Source: Silurus meridionalis (Eukaryota > Chordata > Actinopteri > Siluriformes > Siluridae). From it: a stretch of 64,000 nt of DNA. The stretch is taken from NCBI RefSeq assembly GCF_014805685.1, contig NC_060893.1, positions 13,731,773 through 13,795,772 of the forward strand, read 5' to 3'. The translations under genes and the position numbers were made by a program. Positions 53,189 to 64,000 of this stretch are shown here, in pieces. Positions within the stretch are counted from its first letter, which is position 1, and every line of letters begins with the position of its first letter. Under the pieces are notes generated by a model. That model did no database searches, was not told where the DNA came from, and saw only the letters and a program-made list of their open reading frames with translations.

Positions 53189-55194
53189 GAGAGTGTTAAT
53201 CTTCACTAGTCAATCATATAAACTCTCCTCTTTGTCTCCAGAGCTGCATTTGGGAATTTGAAGTGCAGGTTTGGGAGACGGGGAAAAACTTGTATGTGAA
53301 GGAAGCCCTCTCTGCACCAGCCTCATGACAGTACATGCACCTCCACCGTTGGCCCTGAAAAGCTCAGAGGAAGAGGTCTGCATGCAAATGAGGCTTGCTG
53401 TTTGGAAGCTGCTCCACAGGGTCACATCTTAAACACACTGAAATCCTACATACTGTTGGATGAACTGCAGAAAAGCTGTGCCAAATCCCACTGAAGTAAG
53501 CATTTAGACACGAGTGTAGGATTTGCTTTTTTATGTAATTTATCAGTTTAACATTTGGTATGAAATCGATGCCAATTCCATCATCAGGACATTGAAACAC
53601 AGAATAAATATTCAGAGTGAAAAGATTTGTGTTAATTTGATTTTAATGTTGAAATGCAGTGCAATAAATCACAAAGAGCTTTATAAGCAAGATGTATAAT
53701 TTACATATGCATGGCATTACCGCAGTTTTTTTTAAATACATTTTCAAAGTAGAAAACAAAATATTAAAGTAAATAAAAAACGGAAATTGTTCACAAGCAC
53801 AAAAAATGCATAAAAACGCAGCAGTGAGCACAAAGAAACAATGGCTGTGTGTGGAACCCCATTCATTTCATGCACCAACTTGTAGTGGAGAACGCTTCTG
53901 CCCAATCTGAATTTCCATCTAGTTCATATAGTTCAACATTTACAGTATATATTTGATTTATAGTGTATATACAATGCCTTTTGTGTAACTGGCACCAGAA
54001 AGCACTGAGCCTTCATTCCTCTACAAATAAAAAGATTATGCTAGCATGCCTCAAGCTTCTGAAACCGGTTGGTGCCATGGTTCTAACACCTGTCCCCCAT
54101 TCAGTGTTTAGTGTAGCAGTATGGACAAAGAAAATCAAATGGAGTGAACAAAAGAGGGATTTCAAACACAGCCGGTTTTCTATCAAATAAAAAAAATGGA
54201 TGTTAGTTCACCATCACCATCTATACCACATATAAACAGACTTGGGAGCTCCCCATTTTGATCTGGATTTGATCGTGTTAATGCTTCATTACAGACTTAA
54301 GGCACTGGTTACAATTATAACAGTTATAAACTGGTTAATTGACAGAGCCCAATCTATGATTTGTCAAGCATAATATACTGTAATACTGCAACGTTCATTT
54401 AATACTAATGCAAAGCTCAGTTTTACACATGTGCATTGCAAATTCTTTTGCATAAGCTATAGATTATTAAAACCTAAAAGGTAAACATGATGGAAATTAG
54501 CTAATTATATAGCTGGAGATGTATTGCTATAAAACTGCATCCGTTGCAGTTTGAATATGGCTACCAAAAATATACATATTAGCAGGCATCTTTGGCTCAA
54601 AAATCGCTAAAACAAATTATAAATCTAAATGTGGAGTACGCAAAGAAATATAATACCAACTGTGGCAAAATATAAACCTCAGCATAAAATATGATGCCAC
54701 AGTAAAGACAGAAAGGTGCATGTGTCATGTTGCTTATATGAACAACTCACTTTGTGGCTGAATTAACAAACAGCTTTGTAAAAATATTCACATTTCTAAA
54801 GTAACTCATCCTTAGTATGTCATTTCTTATACAGGCCTGTTGCTCTGCAGTCTCTATATAGGAAATAAAACATTCTTTTATCAGAGTTCATTAGAGTTTC
54901 GAGCAGATATTACAGCCAACAGATGGGACTTGAGTTGAGGTATATGTCCAGTTTACCATTACCAAAATAACGAATACCTTCATTTTTATTTCATGCTTCC
55001 TACTCTGTTGCTCCATCGGCTATCCAACATTGCAAAGCCGAGTATTAACTACCAGCCTTAACCAACAAATCACTTCCTATGACTGCCTTTCACAACAGCC
55101 TTAATGCATTACTCTGTTTTTATGAAATCACATGGAGTTGTTGAAAAACTTTTCAGTGGATGTGTAAAGGTGGTTGCAGGTGTTCCTCTGGTCC

Positions 55195-58100
55195 TTAGAC
55201 ATAAATGCCCTCAGGGTTGAGGGTTGAGGTGATGGGGCTGTGTAGCACCCGCAGGTTAACTCCCACTGCATGAGATGGGCCCAGGCGCTTTAGTGAACCA
55301 GTCAGTGCTGTGAAATAAAGAAGGAACAAGAAAAGTTTTCTTTTATAGAAGGTTTACAATCATTCTCAGGCAAGACTGTTGCTAAGTGCAACTCTCTAAA
55401 TACACTTTTATTTTACCAATCCGAACAGCTGGACGAACACTTGAGCAGGCAGGAAAAAATATATATTATAAATCAGAAATATAATTAAACAAAACTGTTA
55501 GTAATAATTTATGTCATGTAAACAATAGCCAGAAAGCAGTAATGGCAATGCAGTTGCCGACTATTCTGAATGTAAACAAAATTTCTTAGCTGGATATTAT
55601 ATGTCTGTATACATTCTTATATAAAATTAAAATACCCAGCATTATTTTTGTTTTATATACAAGTGGCATTAGAGTAACACAATAGCATGCATGCCTCAGC
55701 ACCTTTTTAAAGTCCCCTATATACTGCTGCTAGCTACTAAGGTGAGTAATGGTACTCGGGCCATCTCTAAGCAGCTGTTGCCACAGTAACCAGCACTGAA
55801 TGGAGGTGGGTGGAACACATGTAGCTCTCAGTGGAAGATCTGAAAGCCTCCAAGACTTATTGTTAGAGCCAAAATAATGTGTGATGCATGAACACCCAGG
55901 GAGTTACTGCCCACAGAGTTAAACAATTGTGCTTTTTGCCACTGCTTTTGTTTGTACAAATAACGTAAAGATGGTTGTTTGGTATCTATGAAAGTTTTTG
56001 GAAAGTCACTATGGAGGGAGAAAAGGATGTAGTAGTAAGCAGAGTACCTGGTTCCTGAGGCACAGGGGGTACGCTGGCCTCCACGTCACTGGGCTCCACC
56101 GGCAGTACAGTCACTTTAGTGCCAGTCTGCTGGATGAACTGCTGAAGATTCACCTGCCTCAGCTCTTTAGTTAGCTGCTCAAGCTCAAACTGACTCTCCT
56201 GGGAAAGACAAAGTGCATCTGCTATAAGAGGCAGTTACGGACTTACATATGCATAAATACAGTTTCTGGGTTTATGTCAGAGTTTTATGAGTAGTTCTGT
56301 GAGTTTCATGAATTGTTTTGCGCAATAAATATCATTAAAAGAATGTCCATTTTGCATATATTACTCTCAATACAAATTGTATTGCAGCAGACTTTGTACC
56401 CTGATTAGATGTCTAATTTTATCAATAAAACTGTTTGCTAACTTTAAAAGCACAAAACAATACATTTGGTTATAAGTATAAAGGTTGCATGCTAAACTAT
56501 TTTTAAACAACATACAATATATAACTAATATAATATACAATATATATACGAAATATACTGTGTACTTCTAGCAGCATCTGAAAATATTATTTCATTAGTC
56601 TTTAACAATACCATTAAATATTTCTGCATGATTATTTCCAAGGTAGTTTGGTCATCCACTACTCTAAAATCCATGAATATGCAAAGCTTTAGCTGATCAA
56701 TTTAAAGAACTACTGTGTTATCGTCAGCATAAAAATCGTGTCTTACCAAACTAACCTACCTGTAGTCTCTTGCTAGACTGACTCAGTGACCTCTCCACAG
56801 CCCTGCAGCTGTTTTCCAGCTGTGCTGTGTGCTGAGCCTGAGCCTTGAGTTCAGCCTTTACCGTCTGCAGCCTGGCCTTCACTTCTCCTTCACTCCAGAG
56901 CTGGTTCTCCCTCGTTTGCTCCTGCTGCCGCTGAGCCTCCAGTCCCGCCTCCATGCCATGCAAACGGTTCAACCTCTGCTCCAGCTCAGTCTCGCAGGTT
57001 CGGAGCCGAGTACACACCTCCTGCAGCCGCTCCTCCAGCTGCCTCTCGCTTTCAAGCTCAATCTGTAGCTCGCTTGACCAAAACTCTTCCTCCTCCACTT
57101 CCACCTGATTCCTACACAGCTGCTGCTCCAGCCGCACCATCTCCTCTGTCATGACTGCCCAGGAGTCCTCACTGCTTGGCCTTTTTTGGCTCCATGTCTG
57201 CAGCTCTACATCGCATGCCTCTGCTCGGCGTTCCAGAACATTCAGCGACTCCCTCTGCAGCCTCACAAGGCGGGTCAGCTCTTCCACGCGACTTGAAGGT
57301 AGCCGTGGGGATGTGGACAGGCTTTGGGGGGCACTGTTCATCAGAACAACACAGCGCTTGGAGTCTCTGTCTCCAATTCTAGTGCCATTAAGTATGTCTC
57401 TAAGGCCACGTGGCGTCCCAGTAAAGGTGAGGGATTTGCGACGTGGTTCTCGACGGCGGAGAGATCGCTCGCCCTGGGCCCGAAGCTTAGCCATAATAGG
57501 GAGGCTCTGGCGATGCAGGCCACGCTCAGGGCCCCGAGAGACAGGGGGCCCCTCAGATGGAGGACGTTCAGTGAGGGAAGGCCCAGTGCGGTGCAGAATA
57601 AACTGAACATCACCAGCGTACTGGCCCCAAGTGTTCAATGAGGCCACAGGGCTCTCATGAGGAGCCAAGTGTCGCTCAGAATCTCTCCATTTCTCGATTA
57701 GTGTGTAGCGCCCAGTGCGACCTGCCAGTTAAGTAGACATGAAATAATTCTCGTTTCAAATTCAGTTAACCTCGGGCTAAATTTTATGTTGCTCATTAAG
57801 AAGAAAAGATGAGCAGTTTTTGCAATTGAAAAATTTTCAAAGAGTTAAGTAAGCATGTAACCACAACTTGTCAGCTTCATGGTAATGTGGAAAGAAATAT
57901 TAAACCTGATAGAAGGCTTAAGAGTCCCTGCTTCTTTTTCTTTTTTTAAGTAGGATCGTGACTCAGAGTTTCCATCTCACCATGCACGTTTTCATCCTTA
58001 GTAAACTTCTTGCTAAAGTGAAGGGGGTGGGCCACTAAAGATTTCACATGCTTATGAGAGTAACTAAGAAAAGGTCTCCGACATTGAAGTCAAGAATTTG

Positions 58101-58608
58101 AAATCAAAATCAATCTGCCTTGTCAAGTTAAACTCCTTTTCCTAACATTAAACAGGTTTTTAAAAGTTGCAAGCAAATTTCTGATTCTGATGTTAACTGC
58201 TTTGTACAAAATGTAAAATTTTCCTAATGTCTAATCTCTTCTATTAAAGCATGAGTTCAGACAACACTGATGCATTTGATTTAAAATGGACCACAAGGTT
58301 TTGTTAATTTAATGTGTAAAAAAAAAAGTTTTAAATGAGAAAATAATAAATATAGAAGCATTTTCACTAGCGCACTCAGACTTATATGCATCAGCACATA
58401 CAGTGTAACCAAAGCGCTACATATATCTTTATAAAATGTATTCCTGTAGTACTTACCTATAGCCTGAGCCAGTGCAATGACCACTTCCTGACATGTGGTC
58501 GCCTCAGTGACTCCACAAACCACACGCTGGATTCCATCCACCCAAACCTTCAGCTCCATCCTGTCACAGGTGGTGCAGAGTTGGGCCTCTAGCTCTGCTC
58601 CCTCATTC
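55195..58608 (-). CDS. rassf8: Ras association domain family member 8, complete coding region
   Basis: N-terminal RASSF protein; in vertebrates linked to adherens junctions and growth control. The ATG is at 58559 in exon 58457-58608, then 56760-57721, 56048-56198 and 55195-55307. The coding sum is 1,329 nt (442 aa; human is about 419). The RA domain at residues 1 to about 82 begins [20 protein letters not shown] and continues [21 protein letters not shown] basic linker follows ([14 protein letters not shown]). Then a long coiled coil runs over about residues 140-330, rich in Glu/Gln/Leu. The C-terminal block holds [20 protein letters not shown] and the end NPEGIYV, which separate RASSF8 from RASSF7. 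The start has A at -3 and G at +4. A five-codon uORF lies in the same exon at about 58605-58588. Upstream non-coding exons are not identified. Teleosts keep two rassf8 copies, and I cannot tell which this is. Confidence 0.94.
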
Positions 58609-60946
58609 CTGCAGAATGCAGACGTAATTAACACCGGTCAACACAGACAGCACATTGCTCACTATGCTGCACATATGCTCATACGTGTAGAACTTCTGAT
58701 ACAGGAAACAATGCGGCAAGAGCACTAAAAGCCACATAAAACAATATGCATGTTCCTTGTTTATTTGTATTTGCTGCAAAAACAGTAATTACAGTAATTC
58801 CTGTTAAATGATTGTTTATTTTCAGGTAATCTCTAAAATCACTTCAGAGTACCACAAACACATTTCCATCAACAACATATGAACTATGAACACGTGTTTT
58901 CTTTTCTTTTTTTATTTAGCTTCACAGCTTACTGCTAAAAGTTTCACTCTAATGCCAAAGTGTTCTGATATTTATTAGATCACTCAAAAACCTTCTATGA
59001 CAACTATATAAATTTATGCTTTTAATTTCATTTGTTGTTTTATCAGTTGTGGGGGGAAACTCCATCTGGCCACAGATTTGAACATGTGAGTTACTGACTC
59101 TCCCATCAGGAAATCTTTGCCAAAGGAAATGTCCGTCTACCTAGCAGGAGACCCCTGTATGCTTTCAGATGGACATGTTTCCTTCCTAAAAATATCCCCC
59201 AGCTTTCAGTAACAAAACAGTTTTTGCAAGGCAACAAGTATATATGGTCACCTTTCATTTTAGTGCATTTCAAAACAATGAGAATGGGCTGGCTTACTTA
59301 AATGTAAGCATAAATCTGTGCAGGTTTTGTATTGTGTTTTGGAGAGAGCCACACTAGGGATTGTAGGACCAGCTGGACTCAACACTGTTTGCCTCCCACT
59401 CACAAGTATTTCTAGGCTATAAAGGCATGGACCTGAGCCAGTTCTGCGGCATTGTACTTGATACTAAAAATGTAGTATCAAGTAAAAAGTAATAACCAAA
59501 GAAAAAGGGTCACTGTCACAGAAGGTCTCTTTCATTTTCTTTTGTCCTGCACATCACAAAATATATACTGTATATGTTCTCCTTAGATATAGCCTATAAC
59601 TATAATTTAATGAGCTTGGCTTAGTCTAATGAGAACCATATGCCTTAAAAGCTAATTTTTTGTTTTTATACAAAGTGTATAACAACAATTACTGAGAAAA
59701 AGATTTATATCATTTGAGCACAACGGATTTTTCTGTAATCTTTAAACAAGTAACAGTTTAATCAGATTGTGAGTTCAAGGGAAACCCGGCATAATGCCGT
59801 TATAAAAGTAACCTAACCTTTTCGTATCTTTATTTACAAAATCCATGCATCACACAGTTAAAGCTGTTTCAGTATGCAAACTTTGTGTGTGAGTCTCCAG
59901 ATCACACCATTCTCTCTCCACCTCAGTTCACACTGATTAATGTCAACACAAATGGTCCATTTGTTCATTATTTCACAAAAGAATGAAGCTTTAAACTGTT
60001 GCCTCTCCACATGGGATATGGCTAATTTATTGTGTGTGCAGGGCACTGGAATAGAAAAGTAGATCATTTATGTCAGCCAAAGACCAAAGAACGCCTCTAT
60101 AGGCTCCACTCGAAGAAATACTATACCCTCCTAATTATACCGCACAGGACCCAATCCAACATTGAACCAACCGCTGATGATGGTTTTTAAGACAAAGCTT
60201 TTCTACTGATGCAATGCTGCATGATGTAGCACAAACACCACTTTTATTTATAGTTTGTGAAAAGTCACCGGCATTAATACTAAAACTGAGCTAATAACTT
60301 TCAGAACTATTCAGAATTGTTTGTGGAATACAGGAAGTTTATGAAGACATCCAGGGTGAGCTCTTGGTCTCTAAATGGTAACTCAATGGATTACACAGTT
60401 GTTTAGTCTACTGAGGACCAGCCTGGTCGAAAAAAACCTCCCTAAGCATCTACATGTTTATTTGCAGTGATATGATTTATATGTTTAGGTATTTCTATTT
60501 AAAATTGCAAAATCAGGCTCCTGATGTTAACATTTTAGATGCATGTCATTTTGATTTAATGTTATCCTAGAATACAGTAACATTTCACAAGTTATTCCTA
60601 CTTGTCAGGAAAAAAGTCTCTTTCTGTTATTAACAGCAGAGAAATCATTTCTCATTTCTCTGCATTTCTCTGCTGTTATTAATATAACTAATATCTTAAT
60701 ACCTAGCAATAACAACAGAAAAAATTCACAAGTACACAGTAACAGTCTATTTACTTTAAGACTCTGTTCCTCCACTTTTGCTCACTTAAAAAATTTGTGG
60801 TCTTGTGAGTTGTTCAACCTGAAAATTCTGCTCCGTCTTCTCATATTCATCTTTTGATCTCAAACATAAATATCTCTTCAATATATAGCAAAAACAACTA
60901 AACTGGCATTGCTGTACCACTACTTTCAGAAGGAGGTGTGTACTCA

Positions 60947-61007
<61 letters not shown>

Positions 61008-63812
61008 TTCCATGACATGTTTTTTAAAATCACGATCTCACATTATCTCACAAGTAGGAGTTGGTACTGGCATAAATGCCTGTGTTGGAGTCCAGTGCCA
61101 TATGGTCTCTGTCTTGGATGCTAAGGAACCCCTCTGAGATTGCTCTACCCTAAGTAACATGAATGTTGCCACTATACAAGCAAAGTGATGACTCAAGCAT
61201 GAGCCATAGCATATAGCACCCTATCACTCATGAAATTCTATTGAGCTGATATTAATTAAAGTCAAAATAGTCCTATATCTATTCTTCTTTAGAATAAAAA
61301 CCCAGCTGGCCTTATTTTACTGAATAACCCAAGATGGAAAGGGCAGTACAACCTTCCAGTACAATCATTCACTCTACATTTATGTAAATGTAACAAATGT
61401 AGGTTAGAGTGCATTCATCCTTCATTTAAGACTTCTCTGGAGCATCGCTGCTGGTAGATGCTTTTCTAAAGAAGGCAGGCACTTAGGACACCATTAGCTT
61501 TTCTGGCTCTTTATTGTGACCTTCTGTGAAAATGACCCTCTGCTACTCTCACATGAAAAACTGGTTGAGAACCAATGCAAGGACAAACTGCATGGTCTGG
61601 CCTTCCTGATTTCAACACAGAAATCAGCACAGACAACAAGAATCAGCACAGACAACCCAGAATCATTATAATGATAATTTCTGATTTTTAATGTAATCAG
61701 GACTGCAACCACTGATGGATTGCATTTTTATTTTTAATTTTTTTGCAATTTCATCTACTTTTTGATAAAAGATAATAAAAAATGTAAAAAAAAATCAGAC
61801 TGGGAATGATTTATTCAATAACACTATGACTGAACTGGGTAAGTGGTGAATTATGAATTTTGCTCTACAAGATATAGATGAAGGCCAAACAAATAAAAAA
61901 TAAAAGTAATTGATTGTTATTTAAAGCTTTGTCACAACTGCTGGGCACAATATTTAAATTGACTTTACAGCAAGTTTAACTCAGTTCAACCCAAGACAAT
62001 ATATACACAAATACTATTCATTGTCAATTTTTAGAAAAGATATACTGAATTTTTATATCAATGTAGAATTTTAATGTTAACTATAATTATTATATAATTA
62101 CACTATTAGAAAGACTTATCTTGAAGACAGTAATTGTGTGATGCTATTTATCACTGCTTATATGAGCTGCCAGATAGTAGCTCAAGACTGGATAGATTTG
62201 AATGACAGACTTACTTTGAAAGACATGGGTCCTTTTATATCAAGGCAGTTCCATTTTTATTTTACATTTTCTACAACAGTTAAGTAATAATTGTGCTTAA
62301 GAATAATATTTTTCCCCCGTAATGGCACTAAATCCTTTACACATAATGCAGTCATTCCTTCAAATTGGTCCCTACAATAGATAACTGTTCGTATTCTGGG
62401 CACATTTTAATGTCTTTGTTTCTGAAAGATTTTTTTTAGGAAATCTCACTGATGTATGCCAACACAATTATCAAGTGACTTCACACAATGGCTAAATTAG
62501 GCTAAGAAAAAAAAAAAAAAAGAGACAAAAAAAATGAAAATGCACTATTGTGATAGTCGCTTTAATGTCAAGACATATTTATACCGGATATTTCTTAACT
62601 AGTACAAAAGGTAACATTTCACAAAGCAGAACAATGTGGTTTTACATCCCTGAACCGAAATCACACTCCTGAAGAAAAGACTTGTGCTGGAGAACTTTAA
62701 TTCAGCCTTCGTTTAACACCAGTTTAAACAAAATCCTGAAATGCCTGGCCAGTGCCTTTTCTAAAGCAAACTAAAGTCTTAAGAGTTCTTTTTTGGTTGT
62801 CAGGAAGTAACAGGGGACAAAAAGCACACACAAGATGTAAGAGATGAAAACAAACTCTCTCATGAATTCACGATCAGAAAGTCAGAATTGGCAGAAACGT
62901 ACTAAAATCCCTAATATGATATCAAGTATATCGCTTCTAAAAATAAAAGAAAATAAAGACATTCTAACGCAAAGGGACACACTATCTGTCATTTAAACAA
63001 GTGTATGGTCCAAATTGTATTTGCAATAAATACACAATACGTTAATTACACAGAACCAAATACCATATCTGAACATAGTCAAAATAATGCATATACAGTA
63101 ATTCCATTCAGCCGTATGTGCAAGAAAAGTATCCTTTCACAATGTTCTTTTCAATGGGCCACTTTCATTACCCCTGTTTGGCTCCAAATAACACAACCCT
63201 TGTTTGCCAGTAAAGGACACAAAGGACATAGGAAGTCCTGCAAGAGACAAGAGGCTTAAATCATGACAGGAAAGAGCCAAATTACAAAAGAATGTCCAGA
63301 ATGACAATTTTCAACTTCTTGCAAAAAGGGGAATTGGTATAAAAATAAATATATATTTATAACAAATAACAGATATATTTATAACATAAGTAAACTTCTA
63401 CAGAGTGACCATGCTACTGCTTTTCCAAAATTTTCTTTACAAACATTTAATTCTGCTAGTGTCTGCTATAACTGCCATGCTACATGTAATTACTAACAAT
63501 TTATGCACTCTGAAGTAATTGGTTGCAGGCCTCGTCTGAAATGTATCCACACACTCGCACTCAGTCGCTCTCTCTTACATACACACACATGCACGTTCTC
63601 TAAAACTGACTGCTTTTTCCTCTACTGGAAAAAGAGGGGCACCTAAGAAAGGTTGTTGAAATTTGCTTTGCTTGTCGATTTAATCAGAAGCGAGTAGAAA
63701 TGTAAACATAACCAAGTAGATTTTAAAAATAACAAATGCAAAAAAAAAGTGTCCTTTCTGAATATTAATCAATGTTGGGAATGTACATGTCCTAATGCAT
63801 GCAGAGATTTAA
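58609..63812. other. rassf8 upstream/5' intron region without recognised gene
   Basis: AT-rich with no convincing exon. It contains a (CA)n microsatellite at 60949-61005. A minus-strand ATTAAA near 62562 is followed by a T-rich stretch, which would suit the 3' end of a minus-strand transcript from beyond the right edge. Confidence 0.5.
60949..61005. repeat. (CA)n microsatellite
   Basis: About 28 CA units. Confidence 0.95.
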
Positions 63813-63980
63813 TCAGGAAATGTTGGCCTTGATCTTGCACCATAGACGCTGATAACATTGAGGCTGCACATTCCACACCACATGCATGCTATGAGCCATG
63901 ATTGCGATAACTATTCCTAGTCCCACTGTCCTCTCGAGCAGATCACCAGCAATGCCTGCATTTACCATCCTGCTCCTCAT
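63813..63980 (-). CDS. Short unassigned ORF at the window edge
   Basis: A minus-strand frame of 55 codons ending in TGA, with local GC near 50% against roughly 35% around it. It contains a hydrophobic run (GLGIVIAIMAHSMHVVW). A possible acceptor (AAATGCAG) lies inside, so it might be a last exon read from outside the window. I do not recognise the protein, and chance is a real possibility. Confidence 0.15.
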   Translation of the reverse strand: MRSRMVNAGIAGDLLERTVGLGIVIAIMAHSMHVVWNVQPQCYQRLWCKIKANIS

Positions 63981-64000
63981 GCTTATACTTTAGAATGAGT

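Larger units (their letters stand above)
51256..55194. other. Intergenic region and rassf8 3' UTR
   Basis: No gene is visible. 51.4-53.6 kb is plain AT-rich DNA apart from a SINE-like repeat (52868-53110) and a (GT)n tract (53153-53186). The rassf8 3' UTR should occupy part of the right side: a minus-strand AATAAA lies near 54984 (about 210 nt after the stop) and an ATTAAA near 53641. Confidence 0.55.

Noticed and set aside
57151..57606. 151-codon plus-strand frame
   Set aside because: Antisense to the large rassf8 exon, whose coiled-coil sequence is clearly the real one.
58560..58634. Upstream in-frame ATG extending the rassf8 N terminus
   Set aside because: It lies before the acceptor at 58608, thus in intron. 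The standard MELKVWVDG start has a good context and matches the family.

Overview
The window is vertebrate nuclear DNA, almost certainly from a teleost fish. Genes are split by GT-AG introns, proteins match known vertebrate orthologues, and the introns carry fish-typical repeats (Tc1-like transposons, tRNA-derived SINEs, an RTE-type LINE remnant, long AT/CA/GATA microsatellites). A catfish or other otophysan would fit, but nothing here fixes the species. Gene models below were built by hand from splice sites, reading phase and remembered family sequence; no alignment or search was run.

Layout. (1) 40-5019, + strand: the last 12 coding exons of polg, the mitochondrial DNA polymerase gamma catalytic subunit. 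(2) 5105-21029, - strand: a complete fanci gene (37 coding exons, 1,329 codons before the stop), tail-to-tail with polg and only 85 bp between stop codons, as in the mammalian POLG/FANCI pair. (3) 21.2-26.6 kb: the fanci promoter area, a tRNA-Arg(ACG) gene and a nest of Tc1-like transposons. (4) 26894-34972, + strand: complete fbxo31 (10 coding exons, 570 aa), an SCF substrate receptor. (5) 37941-51195, - strand: two tandem carboxylesterase units. (6) 55195-58608, - strand: the coding exons of rassf8 (442 aa). (7) 58.6-64 kb: no convincing gene.

The most unusual locus is the carboxylesterase pair. The upstream unit (43718-51195) has a signal-peptide exon but ends without an ER-retention tetrapeptide. 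The downstream unit (37941-43624) has no signal-peptide exon but ends in RTEL. The last exon of the first unit and the first exon of the second are 94 bp apart, and I see no poly(A) signal between them. A potential GT donor inside the last exon of the first unit is in the right phase to join the second. This suggests a single 1,081-aa two-domain esterase, or exon-1 sharing by alternative splicing. The second notable signal is a run of three overlapping ATG-TAA start-stop elements plus a six-codon uORF just ahead of the fbxo31 start.

Three genes are linked to genome maintenance or cell-cycle control (polg, fanci, fbxo31), but apart from the polg/fanci tail-to-tail overlap nothing in the sequence shows that they are co-regulated.
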